Positions 15,169 to 23,600 of a stretch of 64,000 bases of DNA are shown here, piece by piece. The notes under the pieces were generated by a model. The model made no database searches. It was not told the origin of the DNA and worked only from the letters and a program-made list of their open reading frames with translations. The DNA lies in assembly GCA_964450955.1 (NCBI GenBank), contig CAYVFI010000010.1, positions 62,001 through 126,000 on the forward strand. The letters are read 5' to 3'. Source of the DNA: CAYNWT01 sp964450955. Its GTDB lineage: Bacteria > Planctomycetota > Planctomycetia > Planctomycetales > Planctomycetaceae. The first letter of the stretch is position 1; every line of letters begins with the position of its first letter. The position numbers and the translations under genes were made by a program.

Positions 15169-17124
15169 ATGCGAGTCTCCGCCTTCGCCCTCAGCCTGCT
15201 GCTTACCTGCCCCGTCATCGTTTCCGCCGAAGGCAAAGCTTCGCGGGTGGACTTCGATTTCTCAGAACTCCAGACCCGGATTCAGTCCACCATTGAAAAA
15301 ACAATGCCAGCCGTCGTCGGCTGCACCATCAAAGGCAAACTCGGCGGGTTCAGCGCGGTGATTGTCTCCAAAGACGGATACATCCTCACCGCCGCGCACT
15401 GCGTGGCCAGCGGCAACAAAGCGAAGAAGGCGCAGTACGTTGTTCACTTATCTGACGGCCGCAAAACAACCGCGACCGCACTGGGCTTCAACAGGACCCT
15501 CGACTGCGCGTTGATGAAGATTACCGATGAAGGCGAATGGCCGTTTGCCGAACTGGGCGATTCTGATCAGATCGTTAAAAACCAACCGTGCGTCGGTATC
15601 AGTCATCCCGCAGGTCACAATCCAAAACGTGGAGCCGTCGTGCGGTTCGGTCGAGTTCGCCAGGTGGTCACGCCGCGAGCCGGCATGATTCAGACCACAT
15701 GCCTCATCGAACCTGGCGATTCAGGTGGACCGGTGTTTGACTTCGAAGGCAAGATCATTGGTATCAACAGCCAGATCGACAAAGACCTCAACGCCAATTA
15801 CCAGGTCTCCATCGCCACATTTAAAAAGTATTGGGAGAAGCTAAAAAAGAAGGGCAGCTTCACACCAAAAGGGACACCCGGTGTTCCACTACTGGGACTA
15901 AGCATGTCCTCCGGCAGAAAAGGTATCACAGTCAGCAAGGTCATTGAGGATGGAATTGCAGCCAAAGCTGGTGTCGTCAAAGGCGATCGCATCAAACGCA
16001 TCAACGATGGCCGCGTGATGAGCCAGCGGCAGTTCATGACACAGTACATTAAGCTCTATCAGGCCGGTGCCGAATCGTTAACTGTTACAATGACCACAGG
16101 CGACGAAGAACCACGCGACGTTGTGTTCGAACTACCAGAACGCGCACCTCGCAATGGCACGGCCATACCCGAACTCGAAAACCTCATCCAACAAGCAGCC
16201 AGACTGGAAGACGAACTCGACGACACCGCGGTGTTGATCGGCAGCAAACAACTGACGCGTTCTCTTTCTGTCTACGGAACCCTGGTTAGCGACGACGGTC
16301 TGATTGTCAGCAAAGCATCGCAGGTCGGAGACGAAGACGTTTACGTCAAACTAAGAACGGGCGTCCGGTTGGACGCCGAAGTCCTGGCTCGCGACCAACA
16401 AGCCGATTTGGTTTTGCTGCGATGTAGAGATCTACCCAGCCAGCGGTTCGCGTCGCTGGAACCACAGGGCGAAGAATCAAAGAAACCCGGACCGGGTCAC
16501 ATTCTCCTGACACCAAACTCACGCGGTCCCGGTTGTGTCAGCGTTCTCGGCTCGAAGACATTTTCATCCGGTGATTCAGCGAAATCGCGATCCAGCGCAT
16601 ACCTTGGCGTCGCCTGGGCCGGCAAGCCAATCAGAATTGTTCAGGTCATGCCGGATACGCCTGCCGCTAAGGCCGGCTTGAGACTGGGCGATACCATCGT
16701 CAGCATCGCGGTTCATAACCCCGATGGTCCCGGAGAAGAAGTTCAGGCCAAATCGATTACGGCTATGCAAAAATTTCTGCAGCCGCTGAAGCCTGGCCAG
16801 TATGTTTTACTCAAAACGAAACGGGGTCAGGCAGAAAGCATGAGCCGCATTCAGCTTGTTAAGCGCCCGTACCGCGAAATTAAAAGCCATGCGGCTGACT
16901 TCCTGGTCGGCGGCAAAAGCAAACGTCGAACCGGGTTTACGTCAGCCTTCACACACGACGCCACGATTCAGCAAAAAGAATGCGGCGGTCCGGTGTTCGA
17001 TATGCAAGGCAACTTCGTCGCACTGAACATCGCCAAACACAGTCGAGCTCAAACCTACGCGGTCCCGGCCGATGTTGTCCGTGCGTTCGTGCTGGAGCAT
17101 ACGGACGATTCGCAGGAACAATAA
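15169..17124 (+). CDS. HtrA/DegP-like secreted serine protease with a second, degenerate protease-PDZ unit
   Basis: This is an exported trypsin-fold protease (signal MRVSAFALSLLLTCPVIVSA). The first catalytic unit (residues ~40-225) has the full triad: His77 (LTAAHC), Asp112 (LDCALMKI) and Ser185 (GDSGGPVF). It is followed by a PDZ domain (~240-320). A second similar unit starts near 350. There the His position reads SKASQ (Ser384), the Asp is kept (ADLVLL, Asp413), and the nucleophile region reads KECGGPVF with Cys605. A second PDZ domain (~478-565) lies between the Asp and Cys parts. The second half is therefore probably a regulatory or binding pseudo-protease. The role is likely periplasmic protein quality control. 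It precedes the surface/cytochrome gene cluster by ~230 nt. Confidence 0.88.
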   Translation: MRVSAFALSLLLTCPVIVSAEGKASRVDFDFSELQTRIQSTIEKTMPAVVGCTIKGKLGGFSAVIVSKDGYILTAAHCVASGNKAKKAQYVVHLSDGRKTTATALGFNRTLDCALMKITDEGEWPFAELGDSDQIVKNQPCVGISHPAGHNPKRGAVVRFGRVRQVVTPRAGMIQTTCLIEPGDSGGPVFDFEGKIIGINSQIDKDLNANYQVSIATFKKYWEKLKKKGSFTPKGTPGVPLLGLSMSSGRKGITVSKVIEDGIAAKAGVVKGDRIKRINDGRVMSQRQFMTQYIKLYQAGAESLTVTMTTGDEEPRDVVFELPERAPRNGTAIPELENLIQQAARLEDELDDTAVLIGSKQLTRSLSVYGTLVSDDGLIVSKASQVGDEDVYVKLRTGVRLDAEVLARDQQADLVLLRCRDLPSQRFASLEPQGEESKKPGPGHILLTPNSRGPGCVSVLGSKTFSSGDSAKSRSSAYLGVAWAGKPIRIVQVMPDTPAAKAGLRLGDTIVSIAVHNPDGPGEEVQAKSITAMQKFLQPLKPGQYVLLKTKRGQAESMSRIQLVKRPYREIKSHAADFLVGGKSKRRTGFTSAFTHDATIQQKECGGPVFDMQGNFVALNIAKHSRAQTYAVPADVVRAFVLEHTDDSQEQ

Positions 17125-17353
17125 GCCCGGCGAATCCAGGCATTCTGGCATCCACAGCCGGTAAAAACAAAAGTAACTCGGTTGCCTGTTATTGACGGCT
17201 GTCAATCCTGACGATGAAGTGATTGTGTCGGCACAGTTGTGGAATTAGAATCCACTCGGGCTTTTGCCTCACTCCCGCCGGTTCTTTTTATGGAACCACC
17301 CACCTCGTTCATGATGAACACAGCTTTGCGTCCTGCGAAGCCTGGAGCACGCC

Positions 17354-19807
17354 ATGGCAAGAACTACGCAGCTTGCGCTGATTTGCGTTTTGTTCTCGGC
17401 ATCCGTTTCAGCAGCCGAAGATGTCCGGCTCTCTTTCGGTTCGTCCGAACTCCCAAACGCGAACGTCTTGCGAGGGACCGAATCGCGACTGCAGTTAATC
17501 GTCACGGCAAGCCACGACAAAGCCGACCGCGATGTTACACGTGCAGCAAACTACGAAGTCCAACCGCCTCACGTACTGACCATCAGCCCTGGCGGCCTGG
17601 TCACACCGCTGGCCGATGGAACAGCAACGGTGCGTGCATCGGTTGGCGATGCTCGCGCGAGTATCGAAGTTTCGGTCACGGGAATCGGCAACCAGATACC
17701 CGTCAGTTTCAGAAACCAAATCGTTCCGATATTCACGCGCCTGGGATGTAACGGTGGCGGCTGCCACGGAAAGTCGGGCGGGCAAAACGGGTTCAGCTTG
17801 TCTCTGCTTGGGTTCTATCCAAACGAAGACTACGAATTTCTGGTCAAAGAAGGTCGCGGGCGACGCGTGTTCCCTGCGGCTCCGGACGAAAGTCTGTTGC
17901 TTACAAAACCAGCCGGCTTGTCCCCGCACGGTGGCGGCAAACGAATGGAAACGGACAGCCCCGAATTCCGACTCATCGCCAAATGGATCGCGCAGGGAAT
18001 GCCCTACGGTTCTCAGGACGAACCAACCGTCACCGACATCCGCTGTGTCCCCGATCGCCGCGTCATGCAGCGCGATGCGAACCAGCAGATCGCGGTGTTA
18101 GCAACGTATAGCGACGGCACGATTGAAGACGTGACGCTGAAGTCACTGTTCGAACCTAACGATACCGAAATGGCCGAAGCCTCCGAAACCGGACTGGTCA
18201 AAGCACTCTCGCTGGCCGGCGAAGTTGCTGTGATGGCTCGGTACCAGGGACAGGTCGCGACGTTCCGAGCAACCATTCCGCTGGGAGCGCCCGTCGCAAA
18301 TATGCCGGAACCAACCAACTTCATCGACAAAGCGGTGTTCGGCCAGCTACGCCAACTGGGCATCCCGCCATCAGCCGTGTGCGACGACGCAACCTTCCTG
18401 CGCCGCGCGAGCATCGACATTGCGGGGACACTGCCAACCGAACAAGAAGTCCGAACATTCCTCGCAGACAAGACCCTCACCAAGCGCGCTAAGCTGGTGG
18501 ACCGATTGTTGGACAGTGAAGGCTACGCAGACAACTTCGCCAACAAGTGGAACATGGTTCTACGCAACAAGAAACAAAACGAAGAAGACATCCCCGCGCT
18601 GTATGCCTTCCACCAATGGATCCGCGACAGCATCTACGACAACAAACCGTACGATCAGTTTGTTGCTGAAATCCTGACCGCCACCGGCGATGCGTCGTTC
18701 AACCCACCCGTCGGCTGGTATCGCGAAGTCGATCGCAACGACGAACAAGTCGAAGACACCGCCCAACTGTTTCTCGGCATGCGAATGCAATGCGCGAAGT
18801 GCCATCATCATCCGTATGAGAAATGGAGCCAAAACGATTACTACGGGCTGTCCGCGTTCTTCTCTCGCATCGGAAAGAAAAAAATTCCCGGCACGTCCAA
18901 CCAGATGCGCGATCGTCGCGTTTTCCACAACGAAGGCTTCGCGCAAGCGATAAACCCACGCAGCGGAACCCGCATGCGACCCACCGGGCTGGGCGAACTG
19001 AAAGCGTTTGACGTCCCCGTCGATCGCGATCCGCGGCGGTATCTGGCCAACTGGATGGCCAAACCCGACAACCCGTTCTTCGCCAGAGCACTGGTGAATC
19101 GTTACTGGAAGCACTTTTTCAGTCGCGGCATCGTCGAACCCGAAGACGACATGCGAGCAACCAACCCGCCCACGAATCCAAAACTGCTGGCTGGTCTGGC
19201 CGACCATTTCATCAAGACAAAGTTCGACCTGAAACAACTGGTCCGAACAATCTGCAACTCACAGACCTACCAACTTAGCGCGACGCCGAACCGATACAAC
19301 GGAATCGACAAACAAAACTTTTCGCGGTTCTATCCGAAGCGGATGACGGCCGAAGTATTGTTCGATGCGTTCCACCAGGTAAGTGGAGTCGCAGAGAACC
19401 TGACCGGCGTCGCCGTTAACGGCCGCGCGCTGCAACTGGCTGATGGTTCTAACGCTCCGTACTTTCTAAAAGTCTTTGGGCAGCCCGAAGCCGACACGGC
19501 GTGCGAGTGCGAACGTTCGCCCGACGCGAATCTTGCTCAGTGCCTGCATTTGCTTAACAGCAAAGACATCCAAACGAAGCTTAGCAAAGCCGCGGGTCGA
19601 GCGGACCGGTTCGCGAAAGACAAACAACACTCCGACGAACACAAGATTCGCGAACTCTACCTGGCCGCGATGAGCCGCCAGCCGGACGCGACCGAACTAA
19701 AAATCGCACTCGATCACGTGAAGTCGCGCGGCGACAACAAAAAGTCGGCTTACGAAGATTTGTTGCTGGTCCTGGTGAATACCAAAGAGTTCCTTTTCAA
19801 CCACTAG
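17354..19807 (+). CDS. DUF1549/DUF1553 planctomycete cytochrome-type surface protein with Ig-like domain
   Basis: This is a classic planctomycete exported protein of 817 residues. After the signal peptide (TTQLALICVLFSASVSA) comes a BIG2-like bacterial Ig region (YEVQPPHVLTISPGGLVTPL). A cytochrome-like segment follows with CNGGGCHGKSGGQNGF, an atypical CX4CH motif. A second Ig-like stretch is ATYSDGTIEDVT. The DUF1549 domain (RRASIDIAGTLPTEQEVRTF, LFLGMRMQCAKCHHHPYEKW) and DUF1553 domain (NRYWKHFFSRGIVEPEDDMRATNPP) follow. Family members are thought to be periplasmic or cell-surface proteins; biochemistry is scarce. It starts a run of same-strand genes: VOC protein, PPC/coiled-coil protein, cytochrome/WD40 protein. 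Confidence 0.92.
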   Translation: MARTTQLALICVLFSASVSAAEDVRLSFGSSELPNANVLRGTESRLQLIVTASHDKADRDVTRAANYEVQPPHVLTISPGGLVTPLADGTATVRASVGDARASIEVSVTGIGNQIPVSFRNQIVPIFTRLGCNGGGCHGKSGGQNGFSLSLLGFYPNEDYEFLVKEGRGRRVFPAAPDESLLLTKPAGLSPHGGGKRMETDSPEFRLIAKWIAQGMPYGSQDEPTVTDIRCVPDRRVMQRDANQQIAVLATYSDGTIEDVTLKSLFEPNDTEMAEASETGLVKALSLAGEVAVMARYQGQVATFRATIPLGAPVANMPEPTNFIDKAVFGQLRQLGIPPSAVCDDATFLRRASIDIAGTLPTEQEVRTFLADKTLTKRAKLVDRLLDSEGYADNFANKWNMVLRNKKQNEEDIPALYAFHQWIRDSIYDNKPYDQFVAEILTATGDASFNPPVGWYREVDRNDEQVEDTAQLFLGMRMQCAKCHHHPYEKWSQNDYYGLSAFFSRIGKKKIPGTSNQMRDRRVFHNEGFAQAINPRSGTRMRPTGLGELKAFDVPVDRDPRRYLANWMAKPDNPFFARALVNRYWKHFFSRGIVEPEDDMRATNPPTNPKLLAGLADHFIKTKFDLKQLVRTICNSQTYQLSATPNRYNGIDKQNFSRFYPKRMTAEVLFDAFHQVSGVAENLTGVAVNGRALQLADGSNAPYFLKVFGQPEADTACECERSPDANLAQCLHLLNSKDIQTKLSKAAGRADRFAKDKQHSDEHKIRELYLAAMSRQPDATELKIALDHVKSRGDNKKSAYEDLLLVLVNTKEFLFNH

Positions 19808-19866
19808 CGGTTTCTTCAATCCCCACATTTCATCGCCCCGCCTTCTGACGGAAGGCCACTACCAAG

Positions 19867-20277
19867 ATGCCCAAAGCCAACCGCACATTCGAATCCGTTC
19901 TCTACGCCGACGACCTCGACGCCGCGGTTCGCTTCTATACCGAAGGCTTCGGACTGCCGCTGCTGAGTAAAAACGAGCTCATGCTGGTCTTCGCAGTCGG
20001 CGACAATTACCTGCTGATTTTCGACCCCACCCGGAGTTCCCAGCCCGGCCGACTGGTTCCCTCACACGGCTGCAGTGGCCAAGGCCACATTGCATTCGTC
20101 GCAGATGAACACGAACTACCAGCCTGGCGCGAACGACTAGCCGCAGCCAACATCGATATCGAATCAGAAGTTGAATGGGGCGACGGCGAACGCGGACGTT
20201 CAATCTACGTCCGCGACCCCGCAGGCAACTCCGTCGAACTCGCACCACCGATTCTGTGGTCCTATCTGGAGAAGTAA
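19867..20277 (+). CDS. VOC-superfamily (glyoxalase/bleomycin-resistance-like) protein
   Basis: This is a small cytoplasmic protein of 136 residues with the beta-alpha-beta-beta-beta repeat typical of the vicinal-oxygen-chelate fold. It shows FESVLYADDLDAAVRFYTEGFGLPLL at the N-terminus, GCSGQGHIAFVADEHELPAWRERL in the middle and GRSIYVRDPAGNSVELA at the end. Candidate metal-binding residues are the His in GHIAF and the late Glu in SVELA. Substrate cannot be deduced. It lies 60 nt after the DUF1553 gene and just before the PPC gene, so it may be co-transcribed although it lacks an export signal. Confidence 0.88.
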   Translation: MPKANRTFESVLYADDLDAAVRFYTEGFGLPLLSKNELMLVFAVGDNYLLIFDPTRSSQPGRLVPSHGCSGQGHIAFVADEHELPAWRERLAAANIDIESEVEWGDGERGRSIYVRDPAGNSVELAPPILWSYLEK

Positions 20278-20356
20278 GCATGCCAGATCGCGCGGCGGAA
20301 AACCAAACAGTCTCCCCGTTGCGCGCTCGCGAACTCGTTGCCCCTAATTCGTTGTG

Positions 20357-20378
20357 CTTGGGGCCTCAAAGCCCCAAG
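20357..20378 (+). repeat. Perfect hairpin upstream of the PPC-domain gene
   Basis: CTTGGGGC-(CTCAAA)-GCCCCAAG is a perfect 8-bp stem with a 6-nt loop. It lies between the VOC gene stop and the preferred start (20406) of the PPC gene. A weaker look-alike (CTTTGGGC...GCCCCC) follows near 20460. Its presence argues that the frame upstream of 20406 is leader rather than coding. Confidence 0.45.
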
Positions 20379-20405
20379 GTTCTGCCATGTCGAAGCGTGG
20401 CAAGC

Positions 20406-23400
20406 ATGGATCAACGGTCAACGCAGTCTAAGCCTTGCCACAGCAAACCCCAAGCCGCGCGCTTTGGGCTAAGAGCCCCCAACTACCGAATAGTTTGCGT
20501 TGCGGTCATTCTCATCTTCACCTTCCCCGCCACCACAAACGCTCAACTACCGACCGGCCGCCTTAACACCGTCTTCCCCGCCGGAGGTCAGCGCGGAACC
20601 ACGTTTAAAACCAAAATCGTTAGCGGCGCGGATCTGGACGAAACGAAAACCATGTGGTTCAGCCACCCGGGAATCCGGGCGGTACCAACCAGCGACAGCG
20701 TCGAAGGTTCCAGCGACTTCCACGTTGCGATCGATCCGTCGGTGCCGACCGGACTTCACGAAATCCGCGCGGGCGGGCTGTTTGGACTTAGCAACCCCAG
20801 ACTCTTCATCGTGGGTGACTTGCCGGAAACGGCAGAGAACGAACCAAACGACAGCCGCGCGCAGTCGGGCGTTCTCACAATCAACTCCACCGTTAACGGA
20901 ACCATCTCAAAGCCCGGCGACGTTGAATGGTACCGCTTCGACGGCAAAGCCAACCAACGCGTCCTCATCCAGTGCGACGCGCGACGTCTTGATTCACCAC
21001 TCCAGCCCCGCATTGAACTGTATTCCGGCAGCCAAAAACGAATCGCCCGCGCGCGAGGCGACCACACGCGCGACGCACTTATTGATGTCACGTTACCAGC
21101 CGATGGCACGTTTTACCTTCGCGTCGCCGACCAGACATTTCGAGGCAGCAACCAAAGCGTTTACCGGCTTACGGTTCACACTGGACCACACATCGATTTC
21201 GTCATGCCATCAGCGGTCATCGCCGGCAAAAAGCAGACCATCACCGTTTACGGAAGAAACATCCCCGGCGGACAGCCAGCCGGAACCACTGCCGACGGCC
21301 AACCCCTACAAAGCAAAACCGCCGACATCATCGCGCCGTCGACAACCACCGGACTCGCCATGGCGAATCCCATCTTGTCAGATCAGGCGGGCGTCGATGG
21401 GTTCAGTTGGCGAATGGGCAACAGCAATCCGGTTCTCGTGCAGTTCGCCGGGGCCGACCCGATTCGGGAAGTCGAACCGAACAACCAACCCGCGGAGGCT
21501 CAACCAATTTCGGTTCCCGCCGAACTGGCCGGACAGTTCCAGACCGCCGATGACATTGATCGATACACTTTCGAAGCCAACAAAAGCGACGTACTGCAAA
21601 TTGAAGCATTCGGACAACGCAACGGCTCCGGCGCCGATCCGTATTTCACTTTGGAACACGTAAAAGTCGATGACAAAGGTAAAGAAACCACCAAACGACT
21701 GACTGCTCAGGACGACAATCCAACCAACATCGGCGGCAACGATTTTCCCACGGCCAACAGCGACCCGGCGTATCGATTTCAGGTACCTGAAGACGGTCGC
21801 TATCGCGTCGCCATCCGTGACCGGTTCTTCGATTCACGAGGCGGACCAGAACTCACCTACCGCCTGGTCATCAGGCCGGCCGTCCCCGACTTTCGCCTGA
21901 TCGCACTCGCCGGCAAGTCACCTGCTGCCGAAAACCAACCGTTTGACCAGGGCTGCATCGCGCTGCGGCGCGGTGGGCACTACGAAGTTGCCGTTCTACT
22001 GCAGCGCCGCGACGGGTTTGCTGATGCAGTCAAAGTCGAAGCGCAGAATCTTCCGACGGGAGTTTCAGCGAAGGCTGTTTGGATCGGCGCGAAGCAATCC
22101 AGAGCCACTTTGGTTCTGCAGGCTGAACCGAATGCCGTTGCGGGACATTACCCAATCCGGCTGGTGGGGGTCTCCCAACCGACCGCGAAAGACCAGGTTC
22201 CCGTTTCCCGAATCGCTCGTCCGGCGACAATTGTTCGCAAGCGAAACAACGCGGCATCCATCGCCCGGTTATCCCAGGACCTGATCGTGTCCGTCCTACC
22301 CGACAAACACGCGCTGACGTTGACATCGGCCGTGTACGAATTGAACGCGAACCAGTCCCAACAGATTCTCATCCCGCTAAGCGTAGTCAGGCAAAACGGC
22401 TTCGACCAAAACGTCAACATCACGTTCCAGGGGCAGCCCGCAAATGTCGATGTCGAAACCAAAGCGATCACGAAAGGCAAGTCTGCCGAAACCTATCGCT
22501 TGTTCCTCAGGAACAACGTACCGCCGGGGACCTACACAGTGCTGGCCAGAGGCAAAGCGGCCGTGCCTTTTGTGCGGAACCCGGGAACGCTGGCTCGCGA
22601 GACTGCGTCGCATGCAGCTTTCGTAGCCAGATTGACAGCAGCCAGTAAAGCGGTCGCCATCGCAAAAGGGGCCGTCACGACGGCGCAGATTGCCGTCACT
22701 AATCTGCAGAAGGACATGGATGCTGCGACAAAGAACGTAAAGGCCCTGGCCGAGAAAATTGAAACGGCAAAGAAAGCCATCACAAAATCGGAAGCCGTGG
22801 AAAGAACGACAGCAGCAGCCATCGTCATGTCGCAGAAAACACAGGCCGCTCGGAAAGCCGTAGCTGCAGCCCTGACCAACGTCGCGGCCGCCGCGCCACA
22901 GGACAGAGACATCGCGGCTCAAAAACAAACAGCCGATTCTTTAGCTGCGGCTGCAGACAAGAAGCTTGCCGACGCCAGGCAACTGCTGTTGGTCAACAAG
23001 AAGGCAACCACGGCGTCGCGAGCACAACTTAAGGCGTTACTTGAGGCACACACGAAAGCTGCTGCTGCGGTTCTGGCCTACCCCGAAAAGATTGCCGCCC
23101 AACAAAAACGGGTTGCAGATCTGACGGCCAAACTAAAGCCGGTTCAAGACACTGAAAAACAAGCAAAGGTAGAACAAGCTGCGGCGTTGAAGCGATTGGA
23201 AGCCGTCAGGAAACAAAGCAAGCCGCAAAACATCAATGTCTACGAACCATCAACACCCATCGTGCTCCATATCGCAAAGTCACCGGTGACCATCACGGCA
23301 TCGGTTCCAGCCGGAGGCAATGTCAAAGCGGGACAGGCACTGGCGATTCAAGTGAAGCTGGTTCGAACCGGCTTCACTGAACCGATCCAATTGACCGTGT

Positions 23401-23600
23401 TCCAACCGCCCGGACCTGTGGGAATCACCGCGGCCCCGATCACAGTTCCGGCAAACGGAACCGACGCGACCATTCAGCTGACGACAACACCCACAGCCAC
23501 TCAAGGTGCCATTGTAAATTGTGCGGTCCGCGGCCGATTCAGTCACAACGGACGGCAATTCGTTATCGACGCACCCATTCAACTGCAGGTGCAAAAATGA
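20406..23600 (+). CDS. Secreted PPC-domain protein with long Ala/Lys-rich coiled coil
   Basis: This is a large exported protein, about 1064 residues from the ATG at 20406. A hydrophobic export signal (IVCVAVILIFTFPATTNAQ) follows a long basic n-region. An ATG at 20280, two nucleotides past the VOC stop, would add 42 residues across a hairpin and is less likely. Two pre-peptidase C-terminal-like beta domains start at ENEPNDSRAQSG and VEPNNQPAEAQP, each with a DxxxYRF- or DRYTF-type strand. After further beta regions comes an Ala/Lys-rich helical segment (about 22600-23230) predicted to be coiled coil, and then a final beta domain. No catalytic residues are evident; a structural or adhesive surface role is likely. 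Its stop overlaps the next ATG (ATGA), indicating translational coupling to the cytochrome/WD40 gene. Confidence 0.82.
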   Translation: MDQRSTQSKPCHSKPQAARFGLRAPNYRIVCVAVILIFTFPATTNAQLPTGRLNTVFPAGGQRGTTFKTKIVSGADLDETKTMWFSHPGIRAVPTSDSVEGSSDFHVAIDPSVPTGLHEIRAGGLFGLSNPRLFIVGDLPETAENEPNDSRAQSGVLTINSTVNGTISKPGDVEWYRFDGKANQRVLIQCDARRLDSPLQPRIELYSGSQKRIARARGDHTRDALIDVTLPADGTFYLRVADQTFRGSNQSVYRLTVHTGPHIDFVMPSAVIAGKKQTITVYGRNIPGGQPAGTTADGQPLQSKTADIIAPSTTTGLAMANPILSDQAGVDGFSWRMGNSNPVLVQFAGADPIREVEPNNQPAEAQPISVPAELAGQFQTADDIDRYTFEANKSDVLQIEAFGQRNGSGADPYFTLEHVKVDDKGKETTKRLTAQDDNPTNIGGNDFPTANSDPAYRFQVPEDGRYRVAIRDRFFDSRGGPELTYRLVIRPAVPDFRLIALAGKSPAAENQPFDQGCIALRRGGHYEVAVLLQRRDGFADAVKVEAQNLPTGVSAKAVWIGAKQSRATLVLQAEPNAVAGHYPIRLVGVSQPTAKDQVPVSRIARPATIVRKRNNAASIARLSQDLIVSVLPDKHALTLTSAVYELNANQSQQILIPLSVVRQNGFDQNVNITFQGQPANVDVETKAITKGKSAETYRLFLRNNVPPGTYTVLARGKAAVPFVRNPGTLARETASHAAFVARLTAASKAVAIAKGAVTTAQIAVTNLQKDMDAATKNVKALAEKIETAKKAITKSEAVERTTAAAIVMSQKTQAARKAVAAALTNVAAAAPQDRDIAAQKQTADSLAAAADKKLADARQLLLVNKKATTASRAQLKALLEAHTKAAAAVLAYPEKIAAQQKRVADLTAKLKPVQDTEKQAKVEQAAALKRLEAVRKQSKPQNINVYEPSTPIVLHIAKSPVTITASVPAGGNVKAGQALAIQVKLVRTGFTEPIQLTVFQPPGPVGITAAPITVPANGTDATIQLTTTPTATQGAIVNCAVRGRFSHNGRQFVIDAPIQLQVQK

